Source: VMDH01 sp038108875
GTDB lineage: Bacteria > Pseudomonadota > Gammaproteobacteria > Magnimaribacterales > D2472
NCBI GenBank assembly: GCA_038108875.1
Contig: JAYNII010000002.1
Span: 62,001 to 126,000 of the forward strand
Direction of reading: 5' to 3'
Length of the DNA: 64,000 nucleotides
Positions 44,550 through 52,655 of the stretch are shown in pieces; within the stretch, counting starts at the first letter, position 1; each line of letters starts with the position of its first letter. Made by a program: the position numbers and the translations under genes. Below the pieces are notes generated by a model that made no database searches, had not been told where the DNA came from, and worked only from the letters and a program-made list of their open reading frames with translations.

Positions 44550-45961
44550 ATATGTTTCCTTATAAATTTTGAATCATTAAAAGAAAATCTTTTTTGGCCA
44601 ATCTCTAGAATTGTTTCATGACCTCGTCCTAAAACATATAACACACCCTTTCTTTTCATCATAGCAATACCTACTTTTATAGCTTCTCCCCTATTTTCTA
44701 TAAGTTTTACTTTCAAATTTTTTGAATCCGATAGAGCATCTTTAGATATAGAACTAAAATCTTCGCTTCTTGAATTATCAGATGTAAAAATAATCTCATC
44801 AGCATATTTTGCTGCAATCCTCATCATTTTAGGTCTTTTGCCTCTATCTCTGTCACCTCCACATCCAAAAACCAAAATTTTATGCTTAAAATTCTTGCTT
44901 GTTTCTTTTAAAAGAGCCTTCATAGAGTTGTGATCATGAGCAAAATCTACAATTATGGTCTTTTCACTTCCAAACATAATCACCTCAAAGCGCCCTTTTG
45001 GCATTTTAATATTTGAAGTATCTAAATTTTTAAGAGAGCTTTTTTCTATACTTGATAACATTGAAAGCGCTGACACAAAATTTATTTTGTTGAGATTATC
45101 TTGAAAAGGGCTTTCAAGATTGATTAACTTATTTAACCCTATATTTAATTCAACCTCTTCTCCAATGAATCTATATGAAATCAATCCTTTGTCATTATTT
45201 TTATTTGAATTCCTGATAATTACTAGATTATCTTTTCTTACTGAAGGAGTTCTTTTTAGAAGTATCTTGTAGGAGTTTCCTGCAAAAAAAACTTTGCCTT
45301 TAGTTTTAGCCAGTATCTTGAGCTTTGCTTCTTCATAGTTTTTTTGAGTCTTATGAAAATCTAAGTGATCTGAAGCAATGTTTGTAATTAATGTTGTATT
45401 AAATTTTAGCCTGCCCAATCTTTTTTGAGCTAAAGCATGAGATGAAACCTCAAGTACAACATGAAGATCTAGTTTATTTATTTGCTTTCCTATTAGCTCA
45501 AAAAGGTCAAATAACCCAGGTGTTGTATTTGAAACTTCATGCCATTTTGAATTTATAATTGCACCAATTGTTCCAATGTAAATTGCATTTTTATTTAGTT
45601 TCTTAAGTAATTGGTATAGTACAAACGCTGTAGTAGTTTTACCATTCGTTCCAGTAATCCCAAAAAACTTAGTTGTCTTAGGAATACTCCAATAATCAAA
45701 TAAAAAATCTAATAGTTGTGACTCGAGGTTCTTAACATAAAAAAAATTATTTCTTGATGCTGGTTCTTTTTTTGAACTAATTATTAATTTTGCTTTCCCT
45801 ACGATCTTATCATTGATAAAAGAATTTCCATGCGAACTTAAACCTTGCCTTGCAAAGAAAATACTATTTGAAGTCAATTTCTTAGAATGATCTGTTATAT
45901 GGGAAAAACTTTTTATAGGAATTTCTTTCCCGAAGTGTTTTTGAATAAGATTTGGTTTCAT
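44546..45961 (-). CDS. murE: MurE, meso-DAP adding ligase
   Basis: 471-residue Mur ligase. ATP loop FGITGTNGKTTTAFVLY, LEVSSHAL and SDHLDFHKT are present. The amino-acid selectivity motif, DNPR in most meso-DAP enzymes, reads DNSR here; the Asn and Arg that read DAP are kept, so meso-DAP specificity is expected and agrees with dapA in the window. The last domain is somewhat short. Four-base overlaps with ftsI and murF. Confidence 0.95.
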   Translation of the reverse strand: MKPNLIQKHFGKEIPIKSFSHITDHSKKLTSNSIFFARQGLSSHGNSFINDKIVGKAKLIISSKKEPASRNNFFYVKNLESQLLDFLFDYWSIPKTTKFFGITGTNGKTTTAFVLYQLLKKLNKNAIYIGTIGAIINSKWHEVSNTTPGLFDLFELIGKQINKLDLHVVLEVSSHALAQKRLGRLKFNTTLITNIASDHLDFHKTQKNYEEAKLKILAKTKGKVFFAGNSYKILLKRTPSVRKDNLVIIRNSNKNNDKGLISYRFIGEEVELNIGLNKLINLESPFQDNLNKINFVSALSMLSSIEKSSLKNLDTSNIKMPKGRFEVIMFGSEKTIIVDFAHDHNSMKALLKETSKNFKHKILVFGCGGDRDRGKRPKMMRIAAKYADEIIFTSDNSRSEDFSSISKDALSDSKNLKVKLIENRGEAIKVGIAMMKRKGVLYVLGRGHETILEIGQKRFSFNDSKFIRKHI

Positions 45962-47565
45962 TGAATAGTTAATTGAACTAAGTCTTGGATAATATTAGAG
46001 AACACTGGTGCCGCTACGGTGCCTCCGCTATATCTGTCAAGACCCGGTTCATCAAAAGAAATAAATATAGTTAGAGATCTTTTCTCTATCTCAGCTATTC
46101 CAGCAAAGGAAGCGGTATAGCTTGAATCATCATATCCCCCAGCTGAACTAACTTTATGTGTGGTTCCTGTTTTTCCAACAACTTTTGCAAATTTAGACTT
46201 AGCTAAACTTCCAGTCCCTTCCTCAACAACTAGGGCCAAAGCTTGAAGAATTTCATTGCTTATACCTTCTTCTAAAACTCTGTTTTCATAAACATGATCT
46301 CCCTTGATAATTACAAAATCCTTCAATAGTCCCCCATTTGCAAAAACAGAAAAAGCTCTTGCAATTTGAATAGGAGAAGCTGTTAATCCATAACCATATC
46401 CCAAACTTGCTACCTCATGTTTGGAAATATTTTCCCTTTGATTTATTGTGCCAAAATTTATTGATGGGAAATCAATAGACAGTGGTTTTGAAAATCCAAA
46501 GCTTTTAAGGCCCTCTATAAACTCTTTCGTTTCTATTGAAATTGTTATCAATGAGGCGCCTACTTGACTAGATTTAGCTATAACTTCTCTAGCACTCAAT
46601 TTTTCATAGTTTCTTGGATCAACAATTTTTTTACCATTAAGAGTTAACGAACCTGGACTGGTATCAATAATTGCATTCGGTTCTATGGTCTTATGTTTTA
46701 AAGCAAGAGCATATGCAAAAGGCTTCATGATTGACCCCGGCTCAAATGCATCAACAAAGACCCTATTCCGTTGAATCTTTCTATTAGTATTGTTTGGATT
46801 ATAAGAAGGATAACTTGCAGCTGCCAAAACCTCTCCAAGATGATTATCCAATATAACAATTGTCCCTCCCTTTGCTTGGAATTTTTTTGCTCCCTCAATT
46901 AGATTCTTAAAAGCTATAAATTGATAATCTTGATCTAAGGTAAGGGTTATATCCTTTCCTTGTATCGGCTCCTTTATAATTTGAGGTTTTTTAAAAGGTT
47001 GCTGATTTCTGTTTTTAAAAACTTTCTTTAACCCATCGCTTCCCTTGAGAATTTCGTCATAAATAAGCTCAAATCCCTCTAACCCTTGCCCATCTTTGCC
47101 TGAAAAGCCAATAATGTTAGAAAATTGCTCACCAAATGGATAGATTCTTGTTTGATGTTCCTCTATTTCAAGAAGATTGTTTCTTATCTCCTTGATGAAC
47201 TCTAATTCTTCTAAAGTTAGGTCTTTCTTTAGAAGTGTTTTTTTAACTAGTTTCTTATCCTTTAAAAATAATTCTTTATTCAAAAATGAAGCTGGGATTT
47301 CACTTTGGTGCAAGCCTTTGAGCCCATATAAATCATATCTTTTAATAGTTGTTGCTAAAGGGACTTGGTTACGATCATATATTGATGCCCTATAAACTTT
47401 AATTGGTCTTATGCCTTCACTTAAATCTTTTCCTCTATTATTTAGAAATTCATCTTGAATAAAAGCTAAGTAAGACATCTTAAAAAGTATCAAACAAAAG
47501 AAAACAGCAAAGACTAAGAAAATTGTTATTGCTCTCCAATTTTTTAATCCTAATCTTTTATCCAT
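45958..47565 (-). CDS. ftsI: FtsI (PBP3), septal transpeptidase
   Basis: 535-residue class B penicillin-binding protein: one membrane helix (about 11-33), non-catalytic domain, then transpeptidase with Ser278-x-x-Lys281 (GSIMK) and KTGT (465-468). The middle motif, SxN in E. coli FtsI, reads Ser332-Ser-Gln334 here; the codon is CAA, so Asn is replaced by Gln. It partners FtsW. Overlaps ftsL by eight bases. Confidence 0.96.
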   Translation of the reverse strand: MDKRLGLKNWRAITIFLVFAVFFCLILFKMSYLAFIQDEFLNNRGKDLSEGIRPIKVYRASIYDRNQVPLATTIKRYDLYGLKGLHQSEIPASFLNKELFLKDKKLVKKTLLKKDLTLEELEFIKEIRNNLLEIEEHQTRIYPFGEQFSNIIGFSGKDGQGLEGFELIYDEILKGSDGLKKVFKNRNQQPFKKPQIIKEPIQGKDITLTLDQDYQFIAFKNLIEGAKKFQAKGGTIVILDNHLGEVLAAASYPSYNPNNTNRKIQRNRVFVDAFEPGSIMKPFAYALALKHKTIEPNAIIDTSPGSLTLNGKKIVDPRNYEKLSAREVIAKSSQVGASLITISIETKEFIEGLKSFGFSKPLSIDFPSINFGTINQRENISKHEVASLGYGYGLTASPIQIARAFSVFANGGLLKDFVIIKGDHVYENRVLEEGISNEILQALALVVEEGTGSLAKSKFAKVVGKTGTTHKVSSAGGYDDSSYTASFAGIAEIEKRSLTIFISFDEPGLDRYSGGTVAAPVFSNIIQDLVQLTIQ

Positions 47566-47803
47566 TAGGATCCACCATATTTAATTTTTCTTTGGCAATG
47601 TTTTCATTCTTAGCATTGGAATTGAGGGTATTAATCTCGGCTATCAATTTAGTATGTAATTCAAAAACTTTGCTATTTTGAACCTTTAAGGTCTCAATGT
47701 TTTCATTGAGCTGAACATTTTCCCATCGTACTTTTATCAATAGAAGTGCTAACAGGATGTTAACTAATATAGAAGTTGCGAGAACCCAAATAAATTTGTT
47801 CAT
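47558..47803 (-). CDS. ftsL: FtsL, divisome protein
   Basis: 81-residue bitopic protein: membrane helix (about 5-27) and a periplasmic coiled coil (about 30-70). Low sequence conservation is normal for FtsL. The place between rsmH and ftsI, with four- and eight-base overlaps, decides the call. It forms a complex with FtsB and FtsQ. E. coli FtsL has 121 residues with a longer cytoplasmic tail that is missing here. Confidence 0.88.
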   Translation of the reverse strand: MNKFIWVLATSILVNILLALLLIKVRWENVQLNENIETLKVQNSKVFELHTKLIAEINTLNSNAKNENIAKEKLNMVDPNG

Positions 47804-48693
47804 TTCTTTTGATAAGCTCGCATGACTGCACTTCTTGACCTTTGGTTAAGAGCAACCTCTCTTAGGCTTGGTTTTATCTTCCTTGCAATGTTATTGTATC
47901 TTTTATTGATTATAGAATTTAAGGGAATGTCTCTATGCACTTCTGTTTTAGAAGGTTTAAAGAATTCTTTAATCTCTCTATCTTCAAGAGAATGAAAAGC
48001 GATTGTTACAATGATGCCCTCTGGAATTAGTAAATCATCAGCTGCTTTCAAATTAAGCTTTAAATCTTCCACTTCATTATTGATGTGGATTCTTATAGCT
48101 TGAAAAGACTTTGTTGCAGGATGTTTCTTTGCTACTCTTGGAAATCTGGATTCAATCAAGTGAGATAGCTGTAATGTTGATGTAATAGGCTGCTTTTGTT
48201 GAGCATTTAAGATTAGCTTTGCAATTGATCTAGCGTGTTTCTCTTCACCATACTTAGATAAGACTTCTGTAATGTCTTTTTCAGTTGCTTCTGACAACCA
48301 TTCACTTGCTGATATTCCAACTGTTTGATTCATTCTCATATCCAGCGGTCCTGGTTTATTAAAACTAAAACCTCTGTCTGCTTGATCTAATTGAGTTGAG
48401 CAAAGACCAAAATCAAATAAAATACCGTCTACTTTTTGAGTAAGATGAGGCAGAGATTGGGTGGTTAATGTTCCATGAATAATCGAAAATCTTTTATCTG
48501 TGATTGTAGATTTAGCGAATTCTACTGCATCAATATCTTTATCGAATGCTATAAGGCTCCCTTTGCTGCTTAATTTTGAGAGAATCTTTTTGGTATGACC
48601 ACCCCTACCAAAAGTTCCATCGATATATATGCCATGGGGATTGCTGACTAGTAAATTAACTGACTCTTCCAGCAAAACTGGAATATGAGTCAT
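47800..48693 (-). CDS. rsmH: RsmH (MraW), 16S rRNA m4C1402 methyltransferase
   Basis: 297-residue SAM methyltransferase. N-terminal HIPVLLEESVNLL, YIDGTFGRGGHTKKIL, DFGLCSTQLDQADRGFSF and the C-terminal NQRSRSAVMRAYQK are diagnostic. Its ATG overlaps the stop of ftsZ (TAATG), an unusual partner: in other dcw clusters mraZ directly precedes rsmH. Confidence 0.97.
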   Translation of the reverse strand: MTHIPVLLEESVNLLVSNPHGIYIDGTFGRGGHTKKILSKLSSKGSLIAFDKDIDAVEFAKSTITDKRFSIIHGTLTTQSLPHLTQKVDGILFDFGLCSTQLDQADRGFSFNKPGPLDMRMNQTVGISASEWLSEATEKDITEVLSKYGEEKHARSIAKLILNAQQKQPITSTLQLSHLIESRFPRVAKKHPATKSFQAIRIHINNEVEDLKLNLKAADDLLIPEGIIVTIAFHSLEDREIKEFFKPSKTEVHRDIPLNSIINKRYNNIARKIKPSLREVALNQRSRSAVMRAYQKK

Positions 48694-49814
48694 TAATCTA
48701 CTTGTTTTCTCATAAAAGTTGGCACATCGAGGAAATCAATATCCTCTGCAGACGATGTGCCAACATTAACAACTTGTCGGGTTCTATCCATATCGAGACC
48801 AACTGGGTTTAGTCTAATTGTTGGTCTTATATTATCTACTGCCAATTTAGGAGCCTTTTGTGAAACACCTGTTGCGACAACGGTAACCATTAATTCTTCA
48901 TCAGCAAAATTATCATCAACAACTGTTCCATAAATTATTGTTGCGTCATCAGCTATAAATTTTTCAATGACAGAGCTGACCTCATTATAATCTCCTAAGG
49001 TTGGTTCCTTTGCTGTGATGTTTACCAAAACACCTCTTGCATTTTTAAGATCTATATCCTCTAGTAGCTCACTTCCAACAGCTTGAGATGCTGCCTCAAT
49101 ACCTCTATTTTTTGCTCCAGATCTTCCGGTTCCCATCATTGCAATACCCTTTTCTGACATAACAGTTTTAACGTCAGCAAAGTCAACATTGATGTAGCCT
49201 GGTTTCATAATAATGTCAGAAATTCCTTGAACAGCCCCTTTTAGTACATCATCTGCTTTAGCAAAAGCATCCATCATTGAAGTACTTTCACCTAAAACAT
49301 CTATTAGTTTTTGATTGGGGATGGTAATCAAGCTATCCACTTCATCAACTAAGTTAGCAATACCTTTCTCAGCTGACCCTTTTCTTTTGGGACCCTCAAA
49401 TTTAAATGGCTTCGTAACAACTGCTACCGTTAATGCTCCAAGCTCCTTAGCAATAGATGCAACTACTGGTGCAGCACCTGTACCTGTTCCTCCACCCATT
49501 CCAGCAGTAATAAAGATCATATCTGCTCCGCTTAATAATTCCTCAATAGCCTCTCTATCTCTTTCAGCAGCTTGCCTCCCAACTTCTGGGTTAGCTCCTG
49601 CTCCGAGACCTTTGGTAACGCCGCTGCCAAGTTTCAAAATGGTGGCACCCTTAGCTCTCTCTAATGCTTGCGCATCTGTATTTGCACAAATGAATTCAAC
49701 TCCTTTAATGTTTTGATTCATCATGTGAATTACTGCGTTGCCTCCGGCACCACCCACCCCGATAACTTTAATTTTTGCCTGCTCAGCAAATTCGTCAATA
49801 ATTTCCCAATTCAT
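48693..49814 (-). CDS. ftsZ: FtsZ, tubulin-like division protein, relocated
   Basis: 373-residue FtsZ. IKVIGVGGAGGNAV, the tubulin signature GMGGGTGTGAAPVVA, the T7 loop NVDFADVKTVM and the conserved C-terminal peptide FLDVPTFMRKQ (binds FtsA/ZipA) are present. I start it at the ATG at 49814 (MNWEIIDEF) with AAGGGA upstream; the open frame reaches 49928 inside mraZ and is not needed. Unusually it sits between mraZ and rsmH at the head of the dcw cluster instead of after ftsA, so MraZ control would include it. Confidence 0.97.
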   Translation of the reverse strand: MNWEIIDEFAEQAKIKVIGVGGAGGNAVIHMMNQNIKGVEFICANTDAQALERAKGATILKLGSGVTKGLGAGANPEVGRQAAERDREAIEELLSGADMIFITAGMGGGTGTGAAPVVASIAKELGALTVAVVTKPFKFEGPKRKGSAEKGIANLVDEVDSLITIPNQKLIDVLGESTSMMDAFAKADDVLKGAVQGISDIIMKPGYINVDFADVKTVMSEKGIAMMGTGRSGAKNRGIEAASQAVGSELLEDIDLKNARGVLVNITAKEPTLGDYNEVSSVIEKFIADDATIIYGTVVDDNFADEELMVTVVATGVSQKAPKLAVDNIRPTIRLNPVGLDMDRTRQVVNVGTSSAEDIDFLDVPTFMRKQVD

Positions 49815-49825
49815 ATTTTTTCCCT

Positions 49826-50293
49826 TTACAAAGAGAGAGCTCTCACGCTCTCTGGTAGAACAATTTCTAATATTTCTGTTGATAACTGACCCACATCCTG
49901 TCTGAGATGCCAATTTTCTAAATTCCATATCTCAAATTTGTCGCCCATGCCTATGAAAGCAATTTTTTCAGAAAGATTGATACCTGCATAGCTTCTTAAA
50001 TCAGCCGGAATAAGTAATAACATTCTCTCGGCTGGATCGAGATCTAACTCGGAAGCATGACCTAAAATAGTCCATTGCAATTTCCTTATGACCGGATCAA
50101 GACTTTGCATCTTCTGTAGAGAATTGGAAAGATTGTTCCAGGATTCTTCAGGATACATTTTTAAACAAGGGTATTGTGGGTCTCTTGTGATGATAAGTTT
50201 TGATGTTTTTGAGTTTGTGAAATTTTCTCTATAGCGAGCTGGTGCTGAAATTCTTCCTTTAGAATCTATTGAAATTTCGTTATAACCAAACAT
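49826..50293 (-). CDS. mraZ: MraZ, dcw transcriptional regulator
   Basis: 155-residue double SpoVT/AbrB-like protein. FGYNEISIDSKGRISAPARYRE (residues 2-23) is the first DNA-binding motif and LDPAERMLLLIPADLRSYAGI the second. It binds repeats upstream of its own gene. Four AAAGTG repeats lie 30-66 bases upstream. No good Shine-Dalgarno precedes the ATG, and a TATATA eight bases upstream could give a leaderless mRNA. Confidence 0.96.
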   Translation of the reverse strand: MFGYNEISIDSKGRISAPARYRENFTNSKTSKLIITRDPQYPCLKMYPEESWNNLSNSLQKMQSLDPVIRKLQWTILGHASELDLDPAERMLLLIPADLRSYAGINLSEKIAFIGMGDKFEIWNLENWHLRQDVGQLSTEILEIVLPESVRALSL

Positions 50294-50322
50294 TTAGTGA
50301 TATATAAATTGTTTTTATTACA

Positions 50323-50359
50323 CACTTTATACCACTTTTTGTACACTTTTACACACTTT
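50323..50359 (-). promoter_or_regulatory. MraZ-binding repeats (4 x AAAGTG)
   Basis: On the minus strand AAAGTG occurs four times, at 50359-50354, 50349-50344, 50338-50333 and 50328-50323, with 10-11-base spacing, i.e. one face of the helix. MraZ sites in other bacteria are tandem G-rich repeats (TGGGA in E. coli, AAAGTG[T/G] reported for Mycoplasma), so the match in motif, spacing and position before mraZ is strong. Binding is inferred. Confidence 0.8.
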
Positions 50360-50381
50360 TTTTTATAATTTTAAAAAAAGT

Positions 50382-50704
50382 GAGTTGATCTATAAGCCGG
50401 ATTCTGTCTTGATGGTTATCTATCTCGACAATATGTCACCATATTGCTCTAGCGACCTACCCGAATTCACAACGAGCAATTGTATTGAATTCCTATTTGG
50501 TCTTGCTTCAAGTGGGGTTTACATAGCCTCAATTGTTACCAACCAAGCGGTGAGCTCTTACCTCACCTTTTCACCCTTACCCAAATTGGGCGGTTCTTTT
50601 CTGTTGCACTATCCATGAGCTCACGCCCTCCAGGTATTACCTGGCACTTTGCTCTTTGAAGTCCGGACTTTCCTCTGATAAATCAGCAACCATCCGATCA
50701 ACTC
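50382..50704 (-). ncRNA. rnpB: RNase P RNA (type A, compact)
   Basis: About 323 bases, catalytic RNA of RNase P that matures tRNA 5' ends. Conserved core on the minus strand: GAGGAAAGTCCGGACTTC, GTGCCAGGTAATACCTGG, CAACAGAAAAGAACCGCC, GGTAAGGGTGAAAAGGTG, GGTAAGAGCTCACC, AGACCAAATAGGAATTC and AGAATCCGGCTTAT. P1 is formed by GAGTTGATC and GATCAACTC at the two ends; P2 by GATGGTT/AACCATC. P3 is reduced to a four-base-pair hairpin (50675-50686). A run of seven T follows P1 at the 3' end and may terminate transcription. It lies between rsmI and mraZ. Confidence 0.96.
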
Positions 50705-50728
50705 GGAATGTATTTTAAACAAGTAGAC

Positions 50729-51532
50729 TTATTTAGGGAATTTTTTATAAATTTCTCTTTTAGGAATTTTATAAATTTTTGCTAGCACCTTGGCAGCATC
50801 ACCCTTGCTTAAGAAACTCAATAAATCCTCTTGAAGATCTAAATTAAATAATTCCTTGTTTTCGATAGACCCAACTACAATTGTAAATTCACCTTTAAGC
50901 GCACTTTTAAGAAGCCCTATCAGATTATTCATTTGAAGAAGGCTACCTCTGTATAGGGTTTCATATTCCTTAGTTAATTCTCTTGCTATCACTATCTCAA
51001 CATCTTCATTAATATGATCCTTTAGTAATCTTAAGGAACTTATAACCCTTTTCGGTGATTCGAAGAATATAGTTGTCATATTTAGTTCTTTTATCTTATT
51101 TATAAACTCAATTTGTTTATTAGTTTTTCTTGGAAAATAACCTAAAAAGCAAAATTCATTAGATGGAATGCCTGATAATTGTAATGCAGTTAGAACAGAG
51201 TTCGCCCCAGGCACAGAAGTCAAATCATGGTTTGCCTTAATAACCGCTCTGACTATTTTAAATCCAGGATCATTTATCAATGGCATTCCAGCATCGCTAA
51301 CTAAAGCTAAGTCATTTCCATCTGCAAGCATGGATAAAACCTCACTAATCATGCCTTCTTCGTTATGATCATTGAGTTTTATTAACTTAGCTTTAATATT
51401 TAAATTAGTAAGGAGTTTGCCAGTAACTCGTGTATCCTCACATAATATGAACTGAACTTTTCCAAGGGTCTCAATTGCCCGCAAAGAAATATCCTTAGAA
51501 TTTCCAATAGGACTTGCTACTATATAAAACAT
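50729..51532 (-). CDS. rsmI: RsmI, 16S rRNA C1402 2'-O-methyltransferase
   Basis: 267-residue tetrapyrrole-methylase-fold enzyme. IVASPIGNSKDISLRAIETL, CEDTRVTGKLL and LVSDAGMPLINDPGFKIV are RsmI signatures. It modifies the same nucleotide as RsmH. E. coli RsmI has 286 residues. Its ATG is only four bases from the ATG of divergent lpoA, and there is no Shine-Dalgarno. Confidence 0.96.
   Translation of the reverse strand: MFYIVASPIGNSKDISLRAIETLGKVQFILCEDTRVTGKLLTNLNIKAKLIKLNDHNEEGMISEVLSMLADGNDLALVSDAGMPLINDPGFKIVRAVIKANHDLTSVPGANSVLTALQLSGIPSNEFCFLGYFPRKTNKQIEFINKIKELNMTTIFFESPKRVISSLRLLKDHINEDVEIVIARELTKEYETLYRGSLLQMNNLIGLLKSALKGEFTIVVGSIENKELFNLDLQEDLLSFLSKGDAAKVLAKIYKIPKREIYKKFPK
51501..51528 (+). 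promoter_or_regulatory. Candidate lpoA promoter inside rsmI
   Basis: Plus strand TTTCCA (51501-51506), 16-base spacer, TATAAA (51523-51528), all within the rsmI 5' coding region. The expected start is one to three bases before the lpoA ATG, predicting a leaderless or nearly leaderless mRNA. AT-rich context makes chance matches common. Confidence 0.4.
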
Positions 51533-51536
51533 AGTT

Positions 51537-52655
51537 ATGAACTTAAAGAAATATCATACTCTTAAATGCATTACTAATACTCTAATTTTATTGGTTCTGC
51601 TTGGATGCGAAACAAATCCGGCAAGGGTTTCACAGCAGATTGAGTCTCAAAATAATAGTTCCTCCAACCATGGTCTAAGTACAGAAATATTATCAAGTAA
51701 ACTATCTCCAGACGATTATAGATTCATTGAAGAGATATTCAGGCTGAGAGAATTCTCAGATCAGAGTCTTGAGAGGCTTGACAAAATTTTAGCCTTGGAC
51801 AATTTATACAAGAGGGATAGGCACACATTAACTCTTCTGAAAAATGATCTGATAAAAATTAAAAGTGATTTAAATTCCAATATTGAAGTAACTGCTCCTA
51901 CTGAATTGAAGGAAATCTTTATAAAAACAATATTCTCACTACCTTATAAATTTGAGCTTACATTTACTAATGAATTACAAGCTGAAGACTTTCTAAAAAA
52001 TAATGGGATATTTTGTAATTCATTAGAAATAGATAGTATCAAAACCCTGGCGCAAGCCCTATCTAAAAAAGATCAAAATATCGTTGTAATTACTGATAAT
52101 AACAAGGATAGCAATTTAAGATTTGTTGAGCTTAATCCAAGCCATATATTTACGTACGAAAATCAAGACCCTCAGATCTTTGCTGCTTCAATACTGCAAA
52201 TAACTCAAAGCGATGAAAGATTTAAAAATATAGATAAGTTAGCTGTTCCAATAAAGGTTCAATTCGTACCAAGAATTAGAAAAGATTTTGATTTATTGGT
52301 ATTTGATATGGATCATTCGGCTCAAAAAAAACTTATTCCTGCTTTCAGATATAACTATGCCAATAAACTTCAATATTATTCTACTATTAAATCTCTCAAT
52401 TCAATTTTAAAGAAAGGAGATTTTCTCGATTATGAAGAAGTGAATTTTTCTGCTCCAAACTTGTTCCTAAATAATCCATTAATACTATTTGAAGAAGAAG
52501 CTATTCTTTCAGCAATTATTTCTGATTGGTTAACTCTAAGTGCCCTAAAGCAAAAAAATCTTTCGACTCGAATATTTAACGGAAGTTCAGGAATATTTCA
52601 ATCTGGAAGAAATTGCGTCGAAAGGTCATTAAACCTTTCAAAACTCAAAGTTTAG
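51537..52655 (+). CDS. lpoA: LpoA-like activator of PBP1A, shortened
   Basis: 372-residue lipoprotein: lipobox LLGC (Cys24), short linker, and a degenerate periplasmic-binding-like domain (about 110-372) with VPRIRKDFDLLVFDMDHSAQKKLIPAFRYNYA and a final FNGSSGIFQSGRNCVERSLNLS, which match the C-terminal domain of LpoA. E. coli LpoA has 678 residues; the N-terminal TPR domain appears lost or reduced to about 70 residues. LpoA activates PBP1A from the outer membrane. Divergent from rsmI as in E. coli. Overlaps convergent sspA by four bases. Confidence 0.82.
   Translation: MNLKKYHTLKCITNTLILLVLLGCETNPARVSQQIESQNNSSSNHGLSTEILSSKLSPDDYRFIEEIFRLREFSDQSLERLDKILALDNLYKRDRHTLTLLKNDLIKIKSDLNSNIEVTAPTELKEIFIKTIFSLPYKFELTFTNELQAEDFLKNNGIFCNSLEIDSIKTLAQALSKKDQNIVVITDNNKDSNLRFVELNPSHIFTYENQDPQIFAASILQITQSDERFKNIDKLAVPIKVQFVPRIRKDFDLLVFDMDHSAQKKLIPAFRYNYANKLQYYSTIKSLNSILKKGDFLDYEEVNFSAPNLFLNNPLILFEEEAILSAIISDWLTLSALKQKNLSTRIFNGSSGIFQSGRNCVERSLNLSKLKV

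Noticed and set aside
49315..49716. 133-codon plus-strand open frame opposite ftsZ
   Set aside because: Shadow of the strongly conserved ftsZ coding sequence; its translation resembles no known protein and has biased composition.
49815..49928. N-terminal extension of ftsZ starting inside mraZ
   Set aside because: FtsZ homologues begin near the ATG at 49814, which has a good ribosome site; the extension is mraZ sequence in another frame.
50385..50618. 77-codon plus-strand open frame between rsmI and mraZ
   Set aside because: It lies wholly within the RNase P RNA gene read on the opposite strand.
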